The position numbers and the translations under genes are program-made. Below, piece after piece: positions 11,158 through 21,799 of a DNA stretch of 64,000 bases; positions within the stretch are counted from its first letter, which is position 1; each line of letters begins with the position of its first letter. The notes under the pieces are model-generated. The model did no database searches and was not told the DNA's origin. It saw only the letters and a list, made by a program, of their open reading frames with translations. Source of the DNA: Monodelphis domestica (taxonomy: Eukaryota; Chordata; Mammalia; Didelphimorphia; Didelphidae); the NCBI RefSeq assembly GCF_027887165.1, contig NC_077235.1, positions 10,747,033 through 10,811,032 of the forward strand, read 5' to 3'.

Positions 11158-11935
11158 AATGAATCAATTTAGAATATTTTCCACGGTTACATAATTTGAC
11201 CCTGCCCTCTTAAACAGGGCGTTGGCCACCCTCTTGGTTTCTAATGTAGAAATGTAGTGAAATCGGACCAGATGACCTTCCAGGTCCGTGCTAGGTCGCC
11301 ATCTAGGCTGCAGGCAGGATCTGGGCTCTGCCTTCACCTTTGGTGGAATAGATGGGATTTTGATTGGGGGAGAACCGGCCTGATCTGTGGCAGTTAATCA
11401 AAAGAAACCTGTTGCTTTGCAGCTTGATTGAATGGACACTGTTTTTACAGTAAACTGGTGCTGCTTTCCTGGCTGTTCTCGCAGCAGCTCCAGCACAAAG
11501 CACTTACTCCCCAGAGCATTTTCTCTGAGACCTAAGCTGATGTCAAGGAATGGCGGAAGCCCTCAGGGCCCTCAGAGGGCATCAAGGCCGCTGCCGGGCG
11601 GGACGAAGTCCCCTCTCCGAGCAGTCTGGCACTAGTAGCCTACCTATCAATCAAAGGGACAGCGGCGGGGAAGTGGCCCAAACCCTCCTTGTTTCCTTTT
11701 CTCACCCCAGTGCATGCTGGGTGCTTGCAGTTGCCCTGGCCACCTGCCCCGGAGGCAGTTTCTAAGGGTGATGGCCTCTAGACCCGCCTGACTAGCCAGA
11801 GGGAGCGGGCGACGAATTCTGAGTTGCAGGGAGGAGCGCAAGGGCTAGCTGGCAGTACTTTAGATTCTGTCCTCAGCGTCCTTGAAGGTTAAGAGCAATG
11901 GCAGCCCCAGATGGTACTACTGAAAGAGGGGGGAA

Positions 11936-11977
11936 GCGTGTGTGCGCGCGCGTGTGCGCATGTGCGCGCGCACGCGC
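11936..11977. repeat. 42-base perfect alternating purine-pyrimidine run (GC/GT)n
   Basis: Every step alternates purine and pyrimidine, mostly GC and GT dinucleotides. This is the classic sequence type able to form Z-DNA under supercoiling. Confidence 0.9.
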
Positions 11978-13094
11978 CGTCCCCTCTCTCTGGACGCCCG
12001 TGTTGAAATCAATATTCAAAAGAAAGATTTTTCTCCTTCCTACTGTGTTTGACCCAAGAATCCCACAAGCTGTTATTTATTAGAGTATTTGTTGTTTGGG
12101 GGTTTCAAAACAAAAGCTGTTTATTGAATTTTTTTTTTTAGCTTGAAATTCAGCTTTTGGAACGGGCAAGACCTCCCTTTAACAGATGGCTCAGCAGTTG
12201 TAAGAAAATTCTTCACCGCTGAAAAGCAGCATAAACAATTGCTCTCAAAGACTGTTTGTTCTCCATTTTTAAAAGCCCGAGTCCGAGTCATTGGCTGCTG
12301 CCTCCCTTCCTCCTCCTCGTGCCTCGGAGCAGGCGATGGATTTCTGAGACTGACAAGAGAAAATTCTTGTCACTTGATGGACACCGTATTGAGAGGGCCA
12401 CTCCTATTAGATCTGGAGGGATTAGCAGCCCATTGGCAGGGGTGGTGGTGGTGGGAACAGGGCTCAGTGCTCCCTGTTGGCACTCCCGACCTAAAGGAGA
12501 GGCAGGCAGGCAGGCAGGCAGGCTGGACGGGAAGGCTCCGTGTTCTTCCAGAGCCCTGCCTCCAGGGCAGCAGTGCTGTTCTCCGAACACTGGCCAATTG
12601 CAGGATTCTCTGAGATGGAGGGAGAGCACAATTTTCTCAGCTGCATCCAGGGCTTAAATGAGGCCGGATTTCACAGGCTTTCAGATGGGCTAGCTTTTGA
12701 GCAGAACTTGATTTCTTTTTTGTTTTGGGTGGACTAGGAGTGCACATTTAATAAACCTGAGCAGGCAGGCTCCAACCATTATAAGGAAAGGAACCAAAGC
12801 AAACCAAAGCAGGAAACATGTCATTCTAGCAGCTGAGCAGGTAAAGAATCCTTCCCCATGTTTTCTTCCCCAATGGATAATTTCGCTTTCTTTCTCTCTT
12901 TCCTTTTTTTTAATTCTCAGAATCATTCCCCAGCACCCCTCCCCCCACCCTCCCATCCCCACCCCCATTGAAACATCCCTTGTGACAGCACAAATGTCAG
13001 CAAGACCCAACCAACAAGGTAGCAGCATTGGACAGGCTGGGTGGGCATCCTTCTGTGCCTGGAGCCTCCATCCATCCTCTCTAGTGAGGGAATT

Positions 13095-13167
13095 GGGAGG
13101 AGGGAGCTGGGAGGAGGGAAGATGGAAGACGGAAGTAGGAGAAGGGAGGAGGGAGGAGGGAAGAGGG
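13095..13167 (+). other. Two adjacent G-quadruplex motifs
   Basis: Four GGG runs with 4-base loops at 13095-13118, and again four GGG runs with 4-base loops at 13144-13167. Both satisfy the usual G3N1-7 rule. A C-rich tract on the same strand lies just upstream at 12925-12967. Confidence 0.7.
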
Positions 13168-14599
13168 AGGTGGCGAGTTTCCTCCTCCTTTCCCTCAGAC
13201 CTTGCCATTAACTGGGGGTTGGCAGTCTTTGTACCGTTGTGCTTATTTAGATGATTGTAATCGTTGGCTATATTGTGCTCTTTGTTCTAGTCTTTGCCTG
13301 ACCCCCCCTTCTCTCCCCTCCCCCCAAACAGAACCCAAACCATGATATTAAAATCCAGTCCCTTCCTGTGTGGCTGATGAGTCCAGGAGAGTCAGGCTAG
13401 CGAATGGCATCTCTGCTTCCCCTGCCTCTTGGCTTTGCCCCTCTGAGCCTTAATGCTAGCTGACAGCCAGCCCTCATCTTCCCTGGGTCTGGCAGGGCTC
13501 CTTCACATGTTTCTGTGTGCTGCACAAATACCTGTCTGGAGCAGGAAAGTCCCAGGGCTCTTGGTGACCTAGAAGGGAAATGCATTTGATTTGCTCAGCT
13601 TTGGGGGCCTTTTCATTTCTCTGAGCCACTCTAGTGGGCTTTTCTCCACGTGAGACCAAGCGGCCCACCGTGAGTCATTATTACTCGGTTCAAGAATCCG
13701 CCTCTTGAAAACGCTCTTGTCCCCCTCCCTCCAATTCCGTTAACTTAGAACCCGGTCTAATATACTACCGTAACCAGATCCAGAACAGAGAAAAGCAATA
13801 GGTGCCGTGGAATGAAGTCTTGGGACCAAAGTCATGGAGATTGGTAGGGTGTATATACTGTGCCTGTTGGTCCTTTGTTCCTCCACCTCCTTTAGTCGCT
13901 GGAGGTGGGGCCCATCCATTTCAGGTACCAAGAAGTATCAGGGCCTTAGGATAACCTTGGCTGCCTTGCTATGCAAGTCCCTGATCCTAGTAACTAATGA
14001 GCTCTTGCCCTTTTCTTTAGGCCCCTGCCTAGCACCCTGAGCCCCACCTTGCTCATCCCCATCTTGGTTTACTGCTTTGTACCCTAGCTTTTCTCAGGCT
14101 AGAGTCTTTTCTTGCTTCCCTAAGGCCTCCTGGGGAATAATAGAATCCTGTTCCTAAATCCCAGGCTTCATTGCTAGTTTTTGACTGCCGCCTCAAGCTC
14201 TGCCTCCTACCGTCACCAGACTGCTGATAACTTGGCCGTAGGCCCAGGCGGTGTCCTTATTGGATTCATGGATGGGACAGAGTTGGGACATGGAGATAAC
14301 ATTTGTGAGGGAAGAGCTGGAATCCAAAAAGGACCTGCCAGGGAGAACTCTGTTTTTTATCAAGTAGCAGGGAATGAATGGGGAGAGAAATGCTAAATCT
14401 TGTGCTTGGGTTCCAAACCCCAAAGAACATGGAACAGATTTCTTCCATGAAGTAGTTCATCTGAAAAGGCTTGAGGGTATGATACCATACGACTTATCAC
14501 CTGAAACATGGCAGCCCCTGAAGCTAATGGGACTTTAGGCTGGATTGACAAAGGCAGAATGTTCTGAACCAGGGGAAGCCAACAAAAATGGTGGTTGTG

Positions 14600-14765
14600 G
14601 GAGTAGCCTGGGAGTCAGGACACTGGGATGTCTGACACATCCTAACTATTGGCTAGTCAATTAACCTGTCAGTGCCCTGGCAACACACTGGAACTTGTAG
14701 GACAGTTGCCAGTCTGCATTGGTGTTGGGAATGTCCTCACTGGAAATTCTGCATTGTGTAATTAG
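14600..14765 (+). mobile_element. CORE-SINE fragment (MAR1/THER-like)
   Basis: 'gcctgggagtcaggacactggg', 'ggctagtcaattaacctgtca' and 'gtctgcattggtgttgggaatg' are diverged remnants of a marsupial SINE head, CORE and tail in order. Confidence 0.55.
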
Positions 14766-15030
14766 AAAAAAATCTTGTACCTTTGGACTCCATCTCCCAG
14801 AATTCTTTTTTATTTCCCAGCATCCCTTTCCCTTCTCCATCACTTTTGTATATAAGTTTTGGTGACTTTGGTGACTCCTCCCTCTCGCTCTCTTCTCCTG
14901 CCTGTGCACTCTGGGAAAACCTCTCTTTGCTGACGGGTTTTTTTTCTTTCCTCTACTCTCAAGTGATATTTAATAAGTCTTATAAAATATATTACTTGGA
15001 GCGTTGGATATATTTTTTTTAATCTGTAGC
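14766..15030 (+). mobile_element. Possible solo LTR fragment (retroviral-type fossil)
   Basis: The block has LTR-like layout: a 'gactccatctcccagaattc' promoter-type motif, then 'tatataag' near 14850, a pyrimidine-rich stretch, and an A/T-rich 'ataagtcttataaaatat' end. No internal viral region is seen beside it. If it is an LTR it is a solo, old, inactive remnant. Family not identified, and a host promoter-like sequence is the alternative. Confidence 0.35.
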
Positions 15031-15084
15031 ATATACTGATGAAGTCACATTTCTAGACTAGAACAAATAAGCGTCTAGACCTGG

Positions 15085-15170
15085 GATTGGAGGAGGAAGT
15101 GGCAAACCACCAGTATCCTTTCCAAGAAAACCCAAATGGGGACTCAGGTGAAAAATAATGAAACAGCAAG
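15085..15170 (+). mobile_element. MAR1 SINE 3' tail (BovB/RTE-like)
   Basis: 'gaagtggcaaaccaccagtatcc', 'ccaagaaaacccaaatgggg' and 'aataatgaaacagcaag' match the 3' tail shared by MAR1 SINEs and their RTE partner. The head is missing. Confidence 0.75.
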
Positions 15171-15249
15171 AACAAAGGGCCAGGATAATCCTTTTGTGCT
15201 TTGCCATAGTCAGATTACATCTGGATAACTATATTTCTGTTTCGAGAAT

Positions 15250-15405
15250 CATGACACTGTAGAACTAGAGCTGGAAGGGACCTCAGAAGAAACTGAGGCC
15301 CATTGAGCTGAAATGACTTGCCCAAGATCTCAAAGGCAATAAGTATCAGAGGGGAACTCCAGTGTCAGTGCTATTTCCATTCTACCATTCTACCATTTTT
15401 TGCCA
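15250..15405 (-). mobile_element. MIR-like CORE-SINE, antisense
   Basis: 'gagctggaagggacctcag', 'gaaactgaggccc' and 'gaaatgacttgcccaagatctc' form the familiar antisense MIR/MIR3-type block. Confidence 0.65.
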
Positions 15406-15414
15406 AGGTATTGC

Positions 15415-15625
15415 TAATGGTAATAATAGCAATTTAAGATGTCCAAAGTGCTTTGCGTATGGTATCTCGTTTAATCCTTACAACGCCCTGATGAAGTGGG
15501 TGCTAGTAATAGTCTCCTTTTACCAATGAGGAAGCTAAAGCTCAGATGGGTTAGTCCTAAAGTCACAACACAGCTGGTCATTGTCTTTGGTAGGATTTGA
15601 ACTCAGGGTCTTGCTGATTCCAACT
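15415..15625 (-). mobile_element. MIR, antisense
   Basis: 'ccaaagtgctttgcgtatgg', 'taatccttacaacgccctg', 'taccaatgaggaagc' and 'ggatttgaactcagggtc' are in antisense MIR order. Confidence 0.8.
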
Positions 15626-15649
15626 CACTAATGAATAGGGAAAACATTC

Positions 15650-16185
15650 TGAGGAAGGTGAAGAGGATAGTGAAGGGCCTGGAAATTGGGTTTTGTTGAA
15701 AATGAAATTGTGCAGGCTTTGCAAACTCTCCCATTAACTGCCGCTTGAAGGAGCTACAGATGTTTGGCCTAAAGAAGCGAGAGCTCTGGACAGGGGGCAC
15801 AGGGCATGATTGCTGTCTTTAAGTATTTGAATAGCTGCCATGTGAAAGAGGGACTAGACTTGTTTTCCTTGGACCTAAAATATAGAACTTGGAGCAAAGA
15901 GGGCAGGCAGGGGGTAGGAAGAAGTTGCTGAGAAGCAGATTTAGATTTAATAGGAGGAAAAAAAGGCCTAACCATTTGCAGGATTTAAGTGCCCTCTCTG
16001 TGTCAGGCACTGTGCGGAGGGCTGGAATCTGAGCTGTCCCCATAGAGACCTGGTGGCCTAGGGAGACGATGGGTTCCTTCTCATTAGTCGTCTTTAGGCT
16101 AGTGAAAGCTAGATGACCCGATTCTGGCAGAGGTCCTTGATGAGGCCTTATTTAGCTATGGATTGGATAATATGACCTAAATGGG
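15650..16185 (+). mobile_element. L3/CR1-clade LINE 3' region
   Basis: The sense strand matches the conserved CR1/L3 3' block. It has 'gaggatagtgaagggcctgg', 'gctgtctttaagtatttgaatagctg', 'gaacttggagcaaagagg', 'gatttagatttaataggagg' and the end 'gaggccttatttagctatgg'. A small L2 3'-end-like piece (about 15985-16040, 'gtcaggcactgtgcggaggg') interrupts it. Ancient. Confidence 0.7.
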
Positions 16186-16219
16186 GGGTGGCACAGTCCA
16201 ATGAAAAGAGTTGCTCAAT

Positions 16220-16560
16220 CATTAGACATTTTTCAGACATATTCCAGGCATGGGGCTAAGCGCTAAGAATACAGAAAGAGGCAAAAGATGGCTCTCCTCC
16301 TCAAGAAGCTCTCCATTTAGTGGGCAGATAAGCAAATCAGTATGTACAAAGCAAGCTATATACAGGAGAAATAGGAACTCATTCTGCAAGAGAAGGTCTA
16401 CACTAGAGTGCTGGCCATGTCGGAGGAGAGAAGGGGCCATATTCCAGAGATGTCGCCAAGGTGAGGAGTGAGAGGCAGTGAGGAGTGCAGGATGACTCTT
16501 TGGGGGGAAACCTGAGGGCCTGGGAGGATGCTGCTGTTCTAGACAGCAGTAGTAATAGGG
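16220..16560 (-). mobile_element. L2 LINE, antisense, internally deleted
   Basis: 16220-16320 is the antisense L2 3' end ('ccaggcatggggctaagcgctaagaatac', 'caagaagctctccat'). 16410-16560 is reverse-transcriptase C-terminal sequence, antisense ('gtcggaggagagaagggg', 'gaggagtgcaggatgactc'). The 3' UTR and ORF parts are joined by a deletion. Confidence 0.7.
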
Positions 16561-17000
16561 AAGTCTGCCATTGTAACAAAGAAGAAAAATACGCGGCCAA
16601 TCACAGACCAAACAACACCTCAGTCACATCTGACATGGATGCAACATTCCACGCCCATAGTTTTCCACCTTACCTGCAGAAGGAAGGACCCATTTCCTCA
16701 CTCCTCCTCTGGTGCTAAATGGGGACGCCATGTTATTAGGATCCTCTTTGTTTAGGTTGTTCTGGTCATTTTCTGACTTGTTTTCCTGACTCAGCTTGCC
16801 TCTCTCTGCAACAGTTTATACAAGTCTCTTGTTTCTCTGAGATCCTCATATTCACTTTTTCTTAAAGTACAATAATATTTCATCACATTCTTGTTCTATG
16901 GTTTGTTTAGCTGTTCCACAGCTGATGGGCATCTCCTTTGTTGATAGTTCTCAGCTAACACAAAAAGTGTTCCAGTGGATGTTTTGCTATTATTGGGAGA

Positions 17001-17261
<261 letters not shown>

Positions 17262-17294
17262 GTTATATGTCTAACACTGGGATCAAAGACAAAG

Positions 17295-17480
17295 GGTCTG
17301 GAGGCACCAGAGTACAAATGGTGTATTTAGTATCAAAGGACCTGGATTCAAATCCAAGCACTGCCCACTTAATAGCTATGTGACCTTGGTAAAGTCATCT
17401 AATGTCTCTGAGCCTCATTTTCCTCATATGTAAAATGGCAGAGCTGTATCAAAGACTTTTAAATTCATTTCCAGCTTGAT
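17295..17480 (+). mobile_element. MIR/THER CORE-SINE
   Basis: 'ggacctggattcaaatccaagc', 'gctatgtgaccttggtaaagtcatc', 'cctcattttcctcatatgtaaaatggc' in order. The head borders the microsatellite. Confidence 0.75.
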
Positions 17481-17524
17481 CCTTTTTGACACTTTGCTCT
17501 TTTTTGCATAATTTCAATTTTCTT

Positions 17525-17725
17525 AAAAAAAACCTGACCTTCCATCTTGGAATCAATACTGTGTATTGGTTCCAAGGCAGAAGAGTGGTAAGGGCTAGGC
17601 AATGGAGGTTAAGTGACTTGCCCAGGGTTACACCTAGGAAGTTTCTGGGACCAGAGTTGAACCCAAGACCTCCTGTCTCTAGACCTGGCTCTCAATCCAT
17701 TGGGCCACCCAGCTGCCCCTGATTC
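17525..17725 (-). mobile_element. SINE1-type SINE, antisense, with target-site duplication
   Basis: Full SINE1 in reverse from an A/T tail to 'ccacccagctgcccctg'. The direct repeat caattttctt flanks it at 17515-17524 and 17726-17735, showing a clean insertion into L1 sequence. Confidence 0.9.
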
Positions 17726-18211
17726 CAATTTTCTTTTCAAAGTATTGGCATTTTTCACAGCTCTAAGAGTATTAGTGGCATTGTCATCTTGTAACATTTC
17801 CATTATTAACCATTTCATTTTATCATCTTTGCTGTTTTGCAGAGTATGAAGTAAAACTTCAGAATTGTTTTAATTTTAGTTTTTCTGATTATGAGTGCTT
17901 TGAAACAATTTTATATGTTTCTTAATAATATGTAGTTTTTCTTCTGAACATTGTTTATTCCTGTCGTTGATCACTTAGTCACTAGGAAATGGTATTTGGT
18001 TTTATATGTTTGCATTTCTTCCTTATATAGTTTAGATATTCGACCTTTGTCAGAAAAAAATGAGGCAAAGTATTTTTCCTACTTAATGGATTTCCTTTTT
18101 ATACTAGCTGCATTGGTTTTGTTATTGCAAAAGCTTTTGATTTCATGTAGCTGAACTAGTGTTTTAGGTAGTGTGATCTCTGCCTCTTGTTTGGTTAAGA
18201 ATCATTCCCCC

Positions 18212-18400
18212 AGGATCTAGACTCTAAGTGATCACTCTACTGCAAATATTAATAATATGGAAATAGGTCTTGATCAATGACACACGTAAAACGCAGTGGA
18301 ACTGCTCGTTGGCTACGGGAGAGGAGAGGGAAAGAACACGAAACATGGAACCATGAAAAAATATTCTAAATTAATTAATTAAATACATACATTAAAAAAA
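18212..18400 (+). mobile_element. 5'-truncated young-type L1 3' end, nested in older L1
   Basis: About 190 bases of L1 3' end in sense, holding 'atggaaataggtcttgatcaatgac' and 'accatgaaaaaatattctaaattaatt', then an A-run. It is the reverse complement of the left part of the L1 at 62723. The direct repeat aagaatcat(t)ccccc flanks it at 18197-18211 and 18401-18414. It lies opposite in strand to its host L1. Confidence 0.88.
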
Positions 18401-18769
18401 AAGAATCATCCCCCTAGCCATAGCTATGTGAGGTGCCTCTTCCCATTTTCCTTGAAAGACTTTTTAGTGATGCCATCTTTTATATTTCAATCATGTATCC
18501 ATTTGATGTTTCTGCTAGTAGGTAGTGATGAAGCGTTCGCAGAACCATGGCATCAGAGCTGGAAGGTCCTTCTTGATAGTTGAACCCTGAGTCTTATCCA
18601 GTGGTTATTCCTTTAGCTATTGCAAAACAACTTGGGTTTCTTTGTCTTTGTCTTTGTGTCTCCCATTGGGGTAGACAGCAGTGATCTTACCTGTAGTTTA
18701 TAAGAAGACTAATAACTAGGATTTAGGCAATGGATTTCATTTTATCCTTACAACAACCCTGGTGGGTAG

Positions 18770-19480
18770 GTTAGTCGGTCAGTCCGCTGGCATTTATTTA
18801 GTGCCTCATAGGTGCCAGGCACTATGTCAAGTGACTGGAGAGACAGTGAGGCCAAAAATCCAAACAAGCTAACAAAAGAAACCAGCCCCTGGCCTCAAGG
18901 AACTCACCAGCTAACGGGGGAAGACAACTTGCAAAGGACTAAGTACAAACTAGCTCTAGACTGGCTAAATTGGAAGCCGTCAACTGAGGGAAGGCACTAG
19001 AATTTGGGGTAATGGGAATGGCCTCCTGTCTAAGCTGGGACCTGAGATGGACACAGTAAGGTGGAGGGAATCCACAGAGGGAAGGTAGTAAGACTGAGGA
19101 GGATTGGGAAACAACTTCATACAGAATCAGTGGATTGCACAGAACACTGGAGGGGATTGAATTAGAAGAAGACTTGAAAGGTAGGAGGGGGCCTGCTTGT
19201 GCAGGACTTCGAATGCCAGAAGGAGGATTTTGTAGTTTGTCTTGAAGGTAATAGGGAGTCATTGCAGTTCATTGAGTGGGGAGTGGAAGAGGTGTGCGTG
19301 ACATGATCAGACCTGTGTGTTAGGATGGACTGGAGTGGGGAGAGACTTGAGGCAGGGAGGCCAGCCAGCTGGCTGTCATAGTAGTTCAAAATGGAAGCAA
19401 TGTGAGTCTGAACAGGGCTGGTAGCAGCATCAGAGGAGAAAAGAGGGTATATATGAGAGATGAACATAGAATATGAATCT
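18770..19480 (-). mobile_element. L2 LINE 3' end and reverse-transcriptase C-terminus, antisense
   Basis: 18770-18930 is the antisense 3' UTR ('gtgccaggcactatgtcaagtg', 'cctcaaggaactcacc'). The minus-strand frame 19162-19494 reads LFSSDAATSPVQTHIASILN, then AGLPASSLSPLQSILTHRSD, typical of the L2 ORF2 C-terminal region. Several breaks; inactive. Confidence 0.85.
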
Positions 19481-19544
19481 GGATCCTTTATCAAGAGAAA
19501 AGGAAAAGGAAAATAAGCCTTTTGTAATAGATAGAAAAGCTAGA

Positions 19545-19820
19545 AATTACAGCATCATTATTATTGTTATTATTATCCCCATTTTACAGATGAGGAAACT
19601 GAGGCACACAGCCACCTAGCTAGTAAATCTGAGTTCTGATTCAAATTCTGATTGTAATGACTCCAGGTCTAGCACTCTACAGACAAGGTTATTCAGCTTT
19701 CTCTGAGAATTGCTTCGGGCACTCATCTGTTCAGTGACTTGCCCAGGGTAACATAGTCAGTCTAGTCAGAAGCAGGATTTGAATCCAGCTCTTCCCAACT
19801 GCAAGCTTTTTGCCCACCTC
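19545..19820 (-). mobile_element. MIR, antisense (possibly two fragments)
   Basis: 'attattatccccattttacagatgagg' and 'aaactgaggcacacagcc', then a second 'cagtgacttgcccagggtaac' and 'ggatttgaatccagctcttcc'. The repeated CORE-side motif suggests two overlapping or rearranged copies. Confidence 0.75.
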
Positions 19821-21194
19821 TCCTTCTGGAGAAACAGCTCCAAGTGAATACCCTCCTAATGGGAATCGACCTCCAGAAAAAGCCAGTGCAGGTGGCCAAG
19901 TTTCTATGTGTCTCGTGTGAGGCCTGATCCTTGTACCTGGAGAGCAAGCTTGCGTGTACCCCAGATGCCACGTGCTTCACTCCCTGTCCAGTGGCCACGC
20001 AGAGTCCTGGGAAGCCACTTGTCCCTGAACACTGTCCTCCTGGCCTCTCAAGGGAGAACAGTCCCCTGCTCAGCTAGCCTGTTCCCAGGCTAACTCTGTG
20101 ATTGCTGTTTATGTCAGCAGTGCACCTGAGCTCACCGTGCTCAGCAAAAGGAAGGCATATTTCCCTGCCAAATCAATGCCAGCCACCAGGTTTTACATCT
20201 CCCCCCAATTGGTACTTGGGGAGCAGAGTTATAGTGGCTGTCAGTCAGTGGCAGCAGCCACCAGATGAGATTGATTTTGCTAGTCCTGTCTCCCTTTCCC
20301 CACTGCAGGCCCGTGGATGGAGTGCTGTTTGCCAAAGGGCCCTCACTATAGACATTTGCTCCCCTCTCTGCCCAGACCTGGGTGCTCTCGTAATCCACCA
20401 CTTTCTTCTGGCCCCTCTGCTCCTCTTCCAGAGTGTTTACCCATGATTCCACCAATGGGCTTACTGGCCGTCAGTCAGAAATCACTGCAGGAGCAAAGGC
20501 AGGACAGCTCTGCTTCTCCAAGTCTGATCTTGGGGCCTTCATGGTTTCTTTCTCACCTCTTTGGAGTGCGAAGACAAGTTGGTTGACTCTTCTTGTTTTC
20601 CATGCAGTGTATGATATTTTCATGTAGCTCATGAAAGTTCCATGTCAATATGGAGGCTGTCATGGTCTGATACCCATGGAGCCAACCCAAGGGCTAGGCA
20701 GCTGGGTTCTTCCCAAGGAACCACCATCCAGGTGATGTGCACTTCCTCCTTGTGATGGCCCCCTGACAGGTGTGCCAATCTCTGTGCCTCTCAGCCCTCT
20801 GACACTCTAGCCTAGTTACCTTGCCGTGGAGATTGAGGGGGAAGGTAGGCCCTGGCAGACGGAATGGGGATAGCATATCCCTTAGGCCCCTTGTTGAATT
20901 GCTGCCCTCCACCTCCTTCCCTCCACCCACCATTCTTCCCTCCATCTTTTCTCGCCCCTGCCAGGAGAAAATATCCCTTGTTCTACATCTCCATAGACCT
21001 GCATTTTTTTGGAAGGACTCTAGGGTTTCTCTCCTCTTATCTCTAGTCTCCTCCAATTGGGGGGAAATCAGAGTTTACTTTTTACTCGCTTCCAGGGAAA
21101 CTTTCAATTCTACATATACTTGAGGGGAGGCTCACTGGAAGGCTTGGGCCTCAAATGCAGATATTTTTCTCTGCTGCAAAGAGTCACTCCAGTG
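19821..21194. other. Single-copy DNA, no gene seen
   Basis: Repeat-poor stretch. Frames at 20102-20455 and 20694-21123 occur on both strands with no recognised domain. No splice or promoter pattern convinces me. Confidence 0.5.
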
Positions 21195-21400
21195 TTAGAA
21201 AGAGCATGGTGTAGTCGATAGAGTGCCAGACTCAGACACCAAGAGACACAGGTTCAAATCCCACCCCTTTAATTTGCATCTAGAAAACAGAGATAGTAAT
21301 TTTAACCACCTCTGTGGCATTTGCCTCCTAGGACTATTGTGAGGATCAAATAAGGTTGTTTACATCAGTGGCCATACAAATGTCATTTTGGCTTGTTCCT
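21195..21400 (+). mobile_element. THER1/MIR CORE-SINE
   Basis: 'gtagtcgatagagtgccagactcag', 'caggttcaaatcccacc' and 'ctattgtgaggatcaaataagg' in order. The CORE is partly lost. Confidence 0.75.
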
Positions 21401-21799
21401 CTCCAAGAGGTCTCAGAGAACAGCCATCATTGAGGAGAACTCTTCCCCATCCCCACGGCTGCAGTGGGGAGGCCGTTTCATGAGTAATAAGTAGCATCAG
21501 CTAGTGAAGGCCTGTGGGATGTGGCATTTTGGGGTCCATGTATTCTTCTCTTGTTTGCCCTGCTTCTTGTTCTTGGATGTGGTGGAAAAGACAGTCTTTG
21601 CAGTGTCATCAACAATGGGAGGCTTTGGTGGCATCAGTGGTTGTGTCGAGCCTGGGACTGCTGCAGAGTCTGGTTCATAGAGGTCTCGAGGGTTGTGCAA
21701 TATTCTTGTTCATGACATTAGCAGATGCAATGCAGAATGTTGAGAAAGTGTGGGACCAGCCAGGGAAAGGCTGAGCGGGAAGTCCACATGTCAAAGAGA
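21401..21799. other. Single-copy DNA, no gene seen
   Basis: Short overlapping frames (21497-21774) occur on both strands without recognisable features. Confidence 0.45.

Larger units (their letters stand above)
10335..11205. repeat. Tandem duplication of an L1-tail plus SINE1 unit
   Basis: An L1 3'-terminal piece ('aatttagaatattttccayggtta') occurs three times, near 10365, 10648 and 11166. Two antisense SINE1 copies lie between. The two SINEs share unusual variants ('gtgtgtgtggtcacatttgaactcagg' and 'gaatccagtgagtcccccagcttgcccct'). So they arose by duplication of one unit, not by two insertions. A later plus-strand SINE1 splits the array at 10727-10930. Confidence 0.8.
11206..14599. other. 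Repeat-poor, GC-richer single-copy island
   Basis: About 3.4 kb with almost no interspersed repeats, in contrast to both flanks. It contains an alternating CG/TG run (11936), a short (GGCA)n at 12501-12523, C- and G-rich tracts (12925-13180) and CpGs around 11550-11980. Open frames at 12143-12657 (+) and 12690-13208 (-) overlap in several phases and show no domain, so I do not call them genes. A regulatory or conserved block, or an unrecognised exon, is possible. Confidence 0.6.

Noticed and set aside
12143-13208. 156-codon plus and 172-codon minus frames in the GC-richer island
   Set aside because: Frames overlap in opposite strands and several phases. GC content lowers stop frequency, and no motif or splice pattern supports a gene.
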